A stretch of 5,892 bases of DNA from an uncultured Rhodospirillaceae bacterium (GCA_900313155.1 OMQE01000078.1:1-5892); one strand, 5' to 3'. Positions 1 to 5,892 are shown, counted from the stretch's first letter. The notes: generated from the letters alone by a model not told the origin. Numbers and translations are program-made.

Positions 1-803
1 GCATTATCCGAATACATAATGTCAACCAATTTTTTGGCATAAATCAAGTTCGGATCCGGATGCAAACCGCCGAAATCTTCCATCGGGACGGCATTCATTA
101 CCGAGCCTTTCGGCGCGCCTAAAATTTCTTCAAAAATTTTCTGTGCATAAGGACCGGTTACCGCATTAAAAGCATCAAACACAAAACGAAAACCGCCGGC
201 AAACAGCTTCCGGATAGCATCAAAATCAAAAATTTCTTCCATCATTTTAACATAAGGCGTTAAGTAATCTATCACCTCAATTTCCATATTGCCCAGTTTT
301 TGAGTTCCGAGCTTGCTTAAATCTACATCAGGAACGTCCAAAATTTTGTATTCTTTGATATTTTTGCTGTTTTCATAAATTTTATCGCTCACCGCGGTCG
401 GGCATTGCCCACCGGTTGCTGTGGCATATTTGATGCCAAAGTCACCATCTTTTCCCCCCGGATTGTGGGACGCTGTCAGCACAAAACCACCATCTGCCTT
501 GTTATCCAGCAAAACTCTTGATGATGTTGGTGTTGAAATTAACCCGTTCTGACCAACAATTATTTTTTTCATACCGTTAGCGGCAGCCATTTTCATAATT
601 TTTTGAATAGCAATTTTGTTATAGTAGCGTCCGTCACCCCCCAACACAAACGTTTTCCCTTCAACGCCGCCGATGGTATCAAAAATACTTTGGACAAAGT
701 TTTCGACATAGTTCGGTTGTTCAACAATTTTAGATTTTTTCCTAATGCCGGCCGTTCCCATTTTTTGGTCTAGATACGGTGTTGTTTGAACGATTTTCAG
801 CAT
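1..803 (-). CDS. pgm: Phosphoglucomutase (alpha-D-glucose-1,6-bisphosphate-dependent), N-terminal half, runs off the left edge
   Basis: Interconverts glucose-1-phosphate and glucose-6-phosphate in the cytoplasm (EC 5.4.2.2), linking glycolysis to glycogen and nucleotide-sugar synthesis. The 267 visible residues follow the animal PGM1/Agrobacterium type of the alpha-D-phosphohexomutase superfamily. Visible landmarks are GTAGIR at 16-21, LGGDGRYYN at 54-62, GQNGLISTP at 84-92, the phosphoserine loop TASHNPGG at 110-117 (Ser112 is the phosphorylated residue), GDFGIK at 120-125, and MEDFGGLHPDPNL at 241-253. About half of a roughly 540-residue protein is present. The Mg2+ loop (DGDGDR) and the sugar- and phosphate-binding domains should lie just beyond position 1. 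The start is the ATG at 803, with AAAGGGG ending 6 nt upstream. No stop or frameshift interrupts the visible part. It is transcribed divergently from the membrane-protein pair at 1016-2063. Phosphomannomutase or phosphoglucosamine mutase is less likely, because the PGM1-type motifs match closely. Confidence 0.95.
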   Translation of the reverse strand, partial: MLKIVQTTPYLDQKMGTAGIRKKSKIVEQPNYVENFVQSIFDTIGGVEGKTFVLGGDGRYYNKIAIQKIMKMAAANGMKKIIVGQNGLISTPTSSRVLLDNKADGGFVLTASHNPGGKDGDFGIKYATATGGQCPTAVSDKIYENSKNIKEYKILDVPDVDLSKLGTQKLGNMEIEVIDYLTPYVKMMEEIFDFDAIRKLFAGGFRFVFDAFNAVTGPYAQKIFEEILGAPKGSVMNAVPMEDFGGLHPDPNLIYAKKLVDIMYSDN

Positions 804-858
804 ATCATACCCCTTTCTAAAAAATAATTCTTATAGATATATATGTATCATTAAAAAG

Positions 859-864
859 ATTATA
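859..864 (-). promoter_or_regulatory. Candidate -10 box of the pgm promoter
   Basis: On the minus strand these bases read TATAAT, a perfect sigma-70 -10 hexamer about 55 nt before the pgm start codon. This would give a leader of roughly 48 nt. No good TTGACA-like -35 lies 16-18 bp upstream (the bases there read AGATGA), so the promoter may be weak or activator-dependent. It is also possible that the match arises from AT-richness. The call rests on the -10 box and its position alone. Confidence 0.45.
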
Positions 865-904
865 AGGTAAAGTTTTTTATTTCATCTGGGCACATTTATT
901 TTCA

Positions 905-933
905 TTGACTTGAATTTACATTATGAATATATT
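905..933 (+). promoter_or_regulatory. Sigma-70-type promoter for the two membrane-protein genes
   Basis: TTGACT at 905-910 and TATATT at 928-933 are separated by exactly 17 bp, close to the sigma-70 consensus. Transcription would start near 940 and give a leader of about 75 nt before the ATG at 1016. A perfect TATAAT also occurs at 948-953 without a recognisable -35, and could be a second or alternative -10. The promoter lies back to back with the pgm -10 box, about 40 bp away, so the two could influence each other. Confidence 0.6.
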
Positions 934-969
934 TTTTCTGAAAAAATTATAATTTTAATATTATTAAAT

Positions 970-975
970 AGGAGG
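970..975 (+). promoter_or_regulatory. Orphan Shine-Dalgarno sequence AGGAGG, 40 nt before the start codon
   Basis: A full-consensus AGGAGG sits in the leader of the 1016 gene, but it ends 40 nt before the ATG. No ATG, GTG or TTG occurs between 976 and 1015, since that stretch has no TG dinucleotide at all. The ATG at 1016 itself has no purine-rich site close by. The CCGG at 978-981 can pair with the CCGG at 1005-1008, which would shorten the effective distance, but the stem is only four base pairs plus weak flanking pairs. The element could be a bridged ribosome site, the remains of a lost leader ORF, or chance. Confidence 0.4.
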
Positions 976-1015
976 ATCCGGTCAAGTAAGCCTCGATAAA
1001 CATTCCGGTTTTATT

Positions 1016-1678
1016 ATGAAGAAAGATATTATTCGCGACTTTGTCGAAGTTCTGTTCTTTTTCGGAGCTGACTATAAACAAAGATTCAAAAAGCAATTTG
1101 TTTGCAAGATTTTTACCATTATTGCACTGATTGGCTTAACAGTAGTCTTTGCAACATTATCGGTGCACTACGGAATCCCCGATTTCAGATTAAATGATGA
1201 AATTGATTGGATATCTGTGATTGAGCTGGCAGGCGTAATTACTTTGATTGCTCTGATCGCCGGTGTATTGACTATGTTTCTTTCCGGTGGGCTGATTTTA
1301 ATGCCTCCAATGATGATGTGGTTTTATATCAGCGACAAATATGGTAGTAAACAACATATTATCAATGTATTTTTGTTTGCGCTATGTGCGGCATTTATGT
1401 TTTTTAGTGTGAACTTGATAAATATTTTCGAGTATTTATCCGGTGAAACATATCGCAACACGGTCAATAATTGGGGCAAATTTACAGAAGCGCTCTTTAG
1501 CTTGATTGTGATGTTCAGCACCGTTGGCATATTCAGCTGGCTGAGCGGAATTTCCGAGGCATGGACATACGCCGTGAAAGAAATGATTGACTTTGAAAAA
1601 GTTAATTCGAAAAAAACAAAAAATTCGAAGAAGCGAAAAACAGCAAAAAAACTAAAAAAGCATAAAGTTAAATCTTAA
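1016..1678 (+). CDS. Membrane protein of unknown function with four predicted TM segments and a lysine-rich C-terminal tail
   Basis: I do not recognise the family. The 220-residue protein has a charged N-terminus (1-28), then hydrophobic segments at about 29-51, 67-105 (long, with a GGLILMPPMMM stretch that may continue as a re-entrant or interfacial part), 115-138 and 157-178. Residues 196-220 form a strongly basic tail of mostly Lys with Ser, Thr and Arg, probably cytoplasmic by the positive-inside rule. A basic tail of this kind could bind nucleic acid, ribosome or acidic lipids, but nothing in the sequence decides between these. No catalytic motif or signal-peptidase site stands out. The ATG at 1016 is the only standard start after the in-frame stop at 965-967, and it lacks a close Shine-Dalgarno. 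It is the first gene of a likely two-gene operon; the next gene begins 13 nt after its stop. Real coding is supported by length, the clear membrane pattern and the upstream promoter. Confidence 0.8.
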   Translation: MKKDIIRDFVEVLFFFGADYKQRFKKQFVCKIFTIIALIGLTVVFATLSVHYGIPDFRLNDEIDWISVIELAGVITLIALIAGVLTMFLSGGLILMPPMMMWFYISDKYGSKQHIINVFLFALCAAFMFFSVNLINIFEYLSGETYRNTVNNWGKFTEALFSLIVMFSTVGIFSWLSGISEAWTYAVKEMIDFEKVNSKKTKNSKKRKTAKKLKKHKVKS

Positions 1679-1691
1679 AAAATATGTGCTT

Positions 1692-2063
1692 ATGAAAACT
1701 GAAATAATGTTTGCAGATGTGCGTCCGTATATCATGATATGGACTTATTTGATTGTTGCATTTTTGTTGGTAATGCTGTGTTATTTTTGGCGTTTTAAGA
1801 AACAACATCCCGAAGTTTTTCAACCCGACACAACGGCTGATGATAAACAATGGTTGCACCACAAAAATGAACTGCGACGCCAGTATTACAACCAATCTAT
1901 GCTGTCGATATCCGTCGTTTTTGTGTGGATGATCGGCATGGTTGTAATTTGTTTTGGTTTTGATGGTTCAGCAATAACTAATCAAGGCTGGTTACTTTTA
2001 TGCTTTGCATTCGTTGCCATTTTATGGGTACTGTCCATGATGCAACAAAAAATCAAAAAGTAA
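1692..2063 (+). CDS. Small membrane protein of unknown function with three predicted TM segments
   Basis: This 123-residue protein matches no family I recognise. Hydrophobic segments lie at about 12-33, 70-90 and 99-117. Between the first two is a polar, charged stretch (34-67) containing FKKQHPEVFQP and a run of His, Lys, Glu and Arg. The protein ends in QQKIKK, a short basic tail like that of its upstream neighbour. I prefer the ATG at 1692 (MKTEIM...). An in-frame GTG at 1686 would add two residues, and an ATG at 1707 would remove five. None has a clear Shine-Dalgarno, so translation may be coupled to the upstream gene, whose stop is 13 nt away. A rho-independent terminator follows 11 nt after the stop. 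The spacing and the terminator indicate co-transcription with the 1016 gene, so the two products may act together; that is inference. Confidence 0.75.
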   Translation: MKTEIMFADVRPYIMIWTYLIVAFLLVMLCYFWRFKKQHPEVFQPDTTADDKQWLHHKNELRRQYYNQSMLSISVVFVWMIGMVVICFGFDGSAITNQGWLLLCFAFVAILWVLSMMQQKIKK

Positions 2064-2074
2064 ATTTTTTATCC

Positions 2075-2116
2075 AAAATCCCTCGCCGTCGTAGCAGACC
2101 GCAAGGGATTTTTTTT
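2075..2116 (+). terminator. Rho-independent terminator of the two-gene membrane-protein operon
   Basis: AAAATCCCT at 2075-2083 pairs with AGGGATTTT at 2104-2112. Further partial pairing inside the loop (GTC at 2088-2090 with GAC at 2097-2099) extends the hairpin. The right arm runs into an unbroken T tract ending at 2116. It starts 11 nt after the stop codon of the upstream gene, as expected for the end of this transcription unit. Confidence 0.75.
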
Positions 2117-2147
2117 GAAACATAATCTGCATTCTTTGGTTTAATTT

Positions 2148-2184
2148 AAAAAATCCCCCTCAAAAGATTTTTCTTTTAAGGGGG
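2148..2184 (-). terminator. Strong rho-independent terminator of hppA
   Basis: On the minus strand, CCCCCTTAAAAGA (2184-2172) pairs over 13 bp with TCTTTTGAGGGGG (2167-2155), with one G-U wobble and a 4-nt loop. An A and six T residues follow (2154-2148). This is a textbook intrinsic terminator about 57 nt downstream of the hppA stop. With the opposing terminator at 2075-2116 it insulates the two convergent transcription units. Confidence 0.88.
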
Positions 2185-2240
2185 CTAACTTCTCTCTTTA
2201 TAATAAAGTTTATCTTAGGAAAAGTTTTATTTCAGTAGAT

Positions 2241-4730
2241 TTAGTCAACCTTTTTGGCTTCTATGCGCATAGCGTAGAAAGAACGCCATACAAAAATCAA
2301 GCCAATCACGAAAAATGCCACGCCAATACCGGTTGCCAACTTTTCGTTTTGTTCAGCTACTTTAACTGCCATTTCTGCCGCAAGCAAACCAAACAAGGTT
2401 GTAAACTTAATAATCGGGTTCAAGGCTACCGAAGCCGTATCTTTATACGGATCACCAACCGTATCGCCCACCACCGAGGCGGCGTGCAATTCCGAACCTT
2501 TTTCATTCAAATCAACTTCAACCACTTTTTTAGCATTATCCCAAGCACCACCGGCATTAGCCATATACAGCGCCTGATACAAACCAAAGATGGCAATTGA
2601 AATCAGATAGCTGGCGAATAATTCCGGCCCGAAGAAAGCAAAGGCAATCGCAAATGAGAAAATTACCACAAAGATATTGAACATACCTTTTTGTGCATAT
2701 TGCGTACAAATTTTCACCACTGTCTTCGAATCTTCAACCGAAGCGGCTTTATTCGTATCGAGCTTGATGTGTTCTTTAATATAGTTCACTGCACGATAGG
2801 CACCGGTTGAAACGGCTTGAATAGATGCACCGGAGAACCAATAAATTACCGCACCACCCAAGAGCAAACCGATTAACACACGAGCATCAATCAAGTTCAA
2901 TTCCAATTGCAACAGCAAAATAATCGAGAAAATCATGGTTGTTGCACCAATAACTGCTGTTCCGATTAGTACCGGTTTAGAAGTTGCCTTAAAGGTATTT
3001 CCGGCCGAATCGTTAGCTTCGAGCAAGTGTTTGCCGTGTTCAAAATCCGGATTAAAGCCGTAGTTGTCCTTAATCTCTTTCTTGATACCTTTTTGGCTTT
3101 CAATTTGCGAAAGTTCAAACACCGATTGAGCATTATCGGTCACCGGACCATAGCTGTCAACAGCAATAGTCACAGGGCCCATGCCAAGCATGCCAAATGC
3201 CACCAAACCGAAAGCAAACACTGTCGGATAAATCATGATTTCACCCAACTCGCCGCGAGAAGTGATATATGCAACACCCATCAGGCCTGCCATAACCACA
3301 CCTTGCCAAAAGCCCGAGAAGTTACCCGAAACAATACCCGACAAAATGTTAAGAGAAGCACCGGCTTCGCGGCTGGCATTCACCACCTCTTGAACGTGTT
3401 GAGATTTAGACGAGGTAAAGATTTTGGTAAATTCCGGAATAATTGCCGCGGCCAAAGTTCCGCAACTGATAATTACCGACAATTTCCACCACATGTTGTA
3501 GCCAAATTGAGATGCCGGCAACATCAAATAAGACACACCAAAAGTAACGGCAATTGAAATGATTGACGTCAGCCAAATCAGGCTGGTTAAAGGCTTTTCA
3601 AAATCAAACTCATCTTTTTTGCCGTAAATCATTTTAGCAATGAAGCCGTTAATGGCATAAGAGAACATTGATGTAATAATCATCAAAATGCGCATTGCAA
3701 AAATCCACGTAATCAAGCGGGCTTGCAATTCAGGCGCATGAACATACTCTGCCAAAGCGCCGTCCGGTGTAAAGTGCATACCGGCTGCCAAAACAATAAA
3801 GCTGATGAGCGCTACACCGGTTACGCCATAGGTTTCAAAACCATCGGCTGTCGGTCCGCACGAATCGCCGGCATTATCACCGGTACAATCAGCAATAACC
3901 CCCGGATTACGTGCATCATCTTCATCAATTTTGAAAATAATTTTCATCAAATCGGCGCCGATATCGGCAATTTTGGTAAAGATACCGCCGCAAATACGCA
4001 ATGCCGAAGCGCCAAGAGATTCACCAATTGCAAAACCAATAAAGCAAGCACCGGCAGTTTCGCGGTCAACAAACACCAAAATAAACAGCATCACCAACAA
4101 TTCAACGCAAATCAGTAACACCCCGATAGACATACCTGAACGCAGTGGCAAATCCATCACCGGATATGCTTTACCTTTCAATGAAGCAAATGATGTGCGA
4201 GAGTTGGCATAAGTGTTGATGCGCATACCGAACCAAGCCACAATGAACGAACCTAAAATACCCAGCACCGACCAAAGCAAAATGTAGGCAACTTTGCTCC
4301 ACGGCGTGTTGTTCAAACCGGCGAAGTAATAAACAATACAAGCACCAATAAACAATTCCAACACAAACAACAACTTTGCCTGTTGCTTCATATATGTGGT
4401 GCAAGTGGCATAAATTGTTTCAGAAACTTTCAACATGGATTCATGTGCCGGCAAGCGTTTAATACTGAAAAATTCGCCCAAACCAAAGCACATACCCAAC
4501 AAGCAAATCACCATGCCGCCAATAAGCAATTCGCTACCGGTTACGCTGTAGCCGAAAACGCTATACGTTGCCTGAGAAAGCGACGGAATGAGAAGATCAA
4601 GCTCCGAGGCAGAAGCGCCGTTCACAACAGCGAACATTGCCGCAACGGAAGCAAGAACAATTTTGCATATTTTTGTTTTGCTGATAAACATCATTCTTTC
4701 CTTTATAAAAATTAAAACGGTGGCCATCAT
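2241..4730 (-). CDS. hppA: Membrane-bound ion-translocating pyrophosphatase, divergent type with signal-like N-terminus
   Basis: Integral inner-membrane enzyme that hydrolyses cytoplasmic PPi and pumps H+ and/or Na+ outward. The 829 residues contain about sixteen hydrophobic segments after an N-terminal leader. Family motifs in order are GGIFTKIADIGADL at 248-261, DEDDARNP at 269-276, IADCTGDNAGDS at 279-290, VDSYGPVTDNA at 524-534, AGNTFKA at 576-582, GGAWDNAKK at 727-735 and GDTVGDPYKDT at 755-765. PPi/Mg2+ ligands corresponding to the plant enzyme are visible: Lys253, Asp256, Asp260, Glu270, Asp281, Asp285, Asp289, Asp525, Asp731, Lys734, Asp760, Lys763, Asp764. Lys581 occupies the position that confers K+ independence in known members. 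The DX7KXE signature is broken by a one-residue deletion, and the loop at 535-571 is about 19 residues longer than usual. The start is ambiguous: ATGATG at 4730 follows GGGAG, while ATGATG at 4694 follows AAGGA and yields a typical signal peptide (KTK, hydrophobic core, NGASA near 42). The shorter form looks more natural. The transported ion cannot be read with certainty. Confidence 0.95.
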   Translation of the reverse strand: MMATVLIFIKERMMFISKTKICKIVLASVAAMFAVVNGASASELDLLIPSLSQATYSVFGYSVTGSELLIGGMVICLLGMCFGLGEFFSIKRLPAHESMLKVSETIYATCTTYMKQQAKLLFVLELFIGACIVYYFAGLNNTPWSKVAYILLWSVLGILGSFIVAWFGMRINTYANSRTSFASLKGKAYPVMDLPLRSGMSIGVLLICVELLVMLFILVFVDRETAGACFIGFAIGESLGASALRICGGIFTKIADIGADLMKIIFKIDEDDARNPGVIADCTGDNAGDSCGPTADGFETYGVTGVALISFIVLAAGMHFTPDGALAEYVHAPELQARLITWIFAMRILMIITSMFSYAINGFIAKMIYGKKDEFDFEKPLTSLIWLTSIISIAVTFGVSYLMLPASQFGYNMWWKLSVIISCGTLAAAIIPEFTKIFTSSKSQHVQEVVNASREAGASLNILSGIVSGNFSGFWQGVVMAGLMGVAYITSRGELGEIMIYPTVFAFGLVAFGMLGMGPVTIAVDSYGPVTDNAQSVFELSQIESQKGIKKEIKDNYGFNPDFEHGKHLLEANDSAGNTFKATSKPVLIGTAVIGATTMIFSIILLLQLELNLIDARVLIGLLLGGAVIYWFSGASIQAVSTGAYRAVNYIKEHIKLDTNKAASVEDSKTVVKICTQYAQKGMFNIFVVIFSFAIAFAFFGPELFASYLISIAIFGLYQALYMANAGGAWDNAKKVVEVDLNEKGSELHAASVVGDTVGDPYKDTASVALNPIIKFTTLFGLLAAEMAVKVAEQNEKLATGIGVAFFVIGLIFVWRSFYAMRIEAKKVD

Positions 4731-4828
4731 AAGTTCTCCCTTACTGACCGGCTGGTAGCATATTAAAACATATTTATTAAGAATGCACTATAATTTTATA
4801 TTTTTTTATTTTTCGGGGATAATCCCTC
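4731..4828 (-). promoter_or_regulatory. AT-rich leader and probable promoter region of hppA
   Basis: This 98-bp gap separates hppA from the decayed ORF upstream. Read on the minus strand it is almost pure A/T until CCAGCCGGTCAGTAAG, followed by the GGGAG ribosome site just before the 4730 start. TAATAT at 4765-4760 is a possible -10, without a convincing -35 at 17 bp (GTGCAT). No intrinsic terminator separates hppA from engB, so read-through from yidC-engB is also possible. The promoter is inferred mainly from base composition and position. Confidence 0.35.
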
Positions 4829-5166
4829 TTATTCCGCTGGTTTGGCATCCATATAAATGTGTCCGTATCTGTCGGTTAAATTGATGTTGCACCATTTTTG
4901 ATTAAAAAAGCTCAGCATCAACGGCATTCCGAATGGTGTTTACTGATTAACATCTGCGCCATATTCGAGCAGCATTTTTTCAGCACGTTTCATTTGATGG
5001 GTAAAACGTTTTTCCAGTTGTTCTTGCGGTATCATTCAAACTTGGCCGGTGCGGAAAGAACTTTTAGAGGTTGCGCGTCTTCTTGCGGACCATCGTCAAT
5101 TTCCAAAGCTTGTATTGGCCAAGACAAACCGAAAAATACCATCACCAACCCACAAAATTTTAGCAT
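4829..5166 (-). pseudogene. Decayed gene for a small secreted ankyrin-repeat-like protein (one frameshift, one in-frame stop)
   Basis: From the ATG at 5166 a signal peptide is read (MLKFCGLVMVFFGLSWPIQA, cleavage likely near 20), then an acidic segment LEIDDGPQEDAQP ending in APAKFE and a TGA at 5032-5034. The next frame opens at an ATG overlapping that stop (5035) and encodes MIPQEQLEKRF, then AEKMLLEYGADVNQ, which has the ankyrin helix-turn consensus (LLxxGADVN). A TAA at 4940-4942 interrupts it. The same frame then continues as TPFGMPLMLSF, the expected start of the next ankyrin unit, and on to AKPAE before a TAA at 4829-4831. Restoring one A (GAATG to GAAATG) and replacing the TAA by a sense codon would give a single protein of about 112 residues. 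It lies 20 nt after engB, so it was probably co-transcribed with it. Alternatively the first 44-residue ORF and the 31-residue ORF, overlapping by ATGA, are separate tiny genes. Confidence 0.55.
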
Positions 5167-5186
5167 TTTGCCCTACTGAACATAAA

Positions 5187-5822
5187 TCAGCGCATCAAAC
5201 TGCAAATTTCTGCCTTACACTGCGTCAACCCGATTTTTTTCTCTGAACTCGTCACAACAATTTCGTTCATGGCGGCAGCGTGTTTTTTCAGTTCTTCTAA
5301 AACATTTTGTTGCGTTTTTTGCAATTCTTCGGCAGAAATTTTATCTATTTTAGTCAAAATAACCTGATACACCACCGCGGACTCATTTAAAAGCTTCATA
5401 ATTTCCAAATCTTCGGCTTTTATCCCGTGACGCGAATCAATAAGCAAAAACACACGGCGCAAATTTGGGCGACCGCGCAAATAGTCTTTCAGCACTTTTT
5501 GCCATTGTTTAACCAGTTTTTCCGGCGCTTGGGCATAGCCATACCCAGGTAAATCCACCAAATATAACTTATTATCAAAATTGAAAAAATTGAGCTGTTG
5601 GGTGCGCCCCGGCGTGGCAGAAGTTTTCGCCAATTTTTTTTGATTAAACAAGGCATTTATCAGGCTCGATTTGCCCACATTTGAACGACCGGCAAAAGCC
5701 ACTTCATCTAAATCGGCCTCCGGAAGCTGCACCAACTGCGCCACGCTGAGCATAAAATCGCACGGGCGCAAAAATTGCGCTTCAGCAGCGGCAAGCTGTT
5801 CGGCAGTCCACTTTTCAGCCAT
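5187..5822 (-). CDS. engB: Ribosome biogenesis GTP-binding protein EngB (YihA/YsxC)
   Basis: Small TRAFAC-class GTPase of the cytoplasm, needed for late assembly of the large ribosomal subunit and usually essential. The 211-residue length is normal for the family. The G1 P-loop GRSNVGKSS is at 45-53. The G2 region TSATPGRTQQLNFF starts at 67, with the switch Thr at 70 or 74. G3 is DLPGYG at 90-95, G4 TKID at 157-160 and the G5-like TSSEKKIG at 191-198. IDSRHGI at 118-124 is also typical. All nucleotide-binding motifs are intact. The start ATG at 5822 directly follows the TAG of yidC, and its ribosome site GGAG lies 8 nt upstream inside the yidC end, so translation is probably coupled. The stop is TGA at 5187-5189. 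The broken ankyrin-like ORF follows 20 nt later. The yidC-engB order supports the assignment. Confidence 0.96.
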   Translation of the reverse strand: MAEKWTAEQLAAAEAQFLRPCDFMLSVAQLVQLPEADLDEVAFAGRSNVGKSSLINALFNQKKLAKTSATPGRTQQLNFFNFDNKLYLVDLPGYGYAQAPEKLVKQWQKVLKDYLRGRPNLRRVFLLIDSRHGIKAEDLEIMKLLNESAVVYQVILTKIDKISAEELQKTQQNVLEELKKHAAAMNEIVVTSSEKKIGLTQCKAEICSLMR

Positions 5823-5892
5823 CTATTTTACTCCGTTCTTATACATAATCACCCGTTGTTGAATCATAGACAGTATATTGCTCAATGTCCAA
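5823..5892 (-). CDS. yidC: Membrane protein insertase YidC, last 22 residues only, runs off the right edge
   Basis: Reading leftwards from 5891 gives WTLSNILSMIQQRVIMYKNG, then VK and a TAG at 5823-5825. The pattern W-T-x-x-N-x-L-S-x-x-Q-Q is the conserved last transmembrane segment of YidC/Oxa1 insertases, followed by a short basic tail on the cytoplasmic side. YidC inserts proteins into the inner membrane alone or together with SecYEG. The stop codon abuts the engB start with no gap, and yidC followed by engB is a known gene order. The fragment is short, so the call rests on this C-terminal pattern plus context. Confidence 0.8.
   Translation of the reverse strand, partial: WTLSNILSMIQQRVIMYKNGVK

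Noticed and set aside
1324..1530. Minus-strand ORF within the four-TM gene (and 1668-1895 within its neighbour)
   Set aside because: Both are antisense to ORFs with clear membrane topology, a promoter and a terminator, and neither has support of its own.
3027..3557. Plus-strand ORF of 176 codons inside hppA
   Set aside because: It is antisense to the well-supported pyrophosphatase, rich in His, Arg, Asn and Cys as expected from a shadow frame, and has no recognisable motif or ribosome site. Other plus-strand frames inside 2349-4715 were rejected for the same reason.
4811..4830. Inverted repeat GGGAT-A-ATCCC as a terminator between the ankyrin-like remnant and hppA
   Set aside because: The stem is only four to five pairs with a tiny loop, and on the minus strand it is followed by A-rich rather than T-rich sequence.
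4898..5179. Plus-strand ORF of 93 codons opposite the broken ankyrin-like gene
   Set aside because: The minus strand carries a signal peptide and ankyrin-like coding, while this frame shows no domain, ribosome site or membrane pattern.
5839..5892. Alternative open frame at the right edge ending VYDSTTGDYV
   Set aside because: The other frame on the same strand gives the YidC C-terminal pattern and ends exactly at the engB start, so it explains the edge better.
1..5892. CRISPR arrays, tRNA or rRNA genes, insertion sequences, att sites
   Set aside because: I saw no regularly spaced repeats, cloverleaf-like segments, transposase coding or flanking direct repeats.

Overview
The window looks like ordinary chromosomal DNA from an AT-rich bacterium, most likely an alphaproteobacterium. 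The evidence is indirect. A yidC 3' end lies directly against engB (a gene order familiar in Proteobacteria, including Alphaproteobacteria), there is an animal/Agrobacterium-type phosphoglucomutase, and there is a membrane pyrophosphatase. No rRNA, tRNA, integrase, transposase, CRISPR array or phage gene is visible. I found no convincing new multi-gene system. The least explained parts are a two-gene membrane-protein unit and a decayed secreted ORF.

Left part (1-1015): the 5' half of pgm reads leftwards and runs off the window. A 212-bp AT-rich divergent intergenic region follows. It holds a TATAAT box for pgm and a good TTGACT-17-TATATT promoter facing right.

Centre-left (1016-2240): the rightward promoter drives two tightly spaced genes for unrecognised membrane proteins, with four and three predicted membrane segments. 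They end at a rho-independent terminator. A second, stronger terminator of opposite polarity serves hppA, so the two transcription units converge here.

Centre and right (2241-5892), all leftward: the end of yidC, engB, a broken ORF for a secreted ankyrin-like protein, an AT-rich leader, and a large hppA. YidC inserts proteins into the inner membrane and EngB is a ribosome-assembly GTPase. HppA would hydrolyse cytoplasmic pyrophosphate and use the energy to pump cations. It keeps the PPi/Mg2+ ligands I can align, but its DX7KXE signature is altered, it carries a Lys at the K+-independence position, and it has an N-terminal signal-like extension. These features point to a divergent subfamily.

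The genes do not form one pathway. The only plausible metabolic link is that Pgm supplies glucose-1-phosphate for nucleotide-sugar synthesis, which releases the PPi that HppA consumes; that link is inference.
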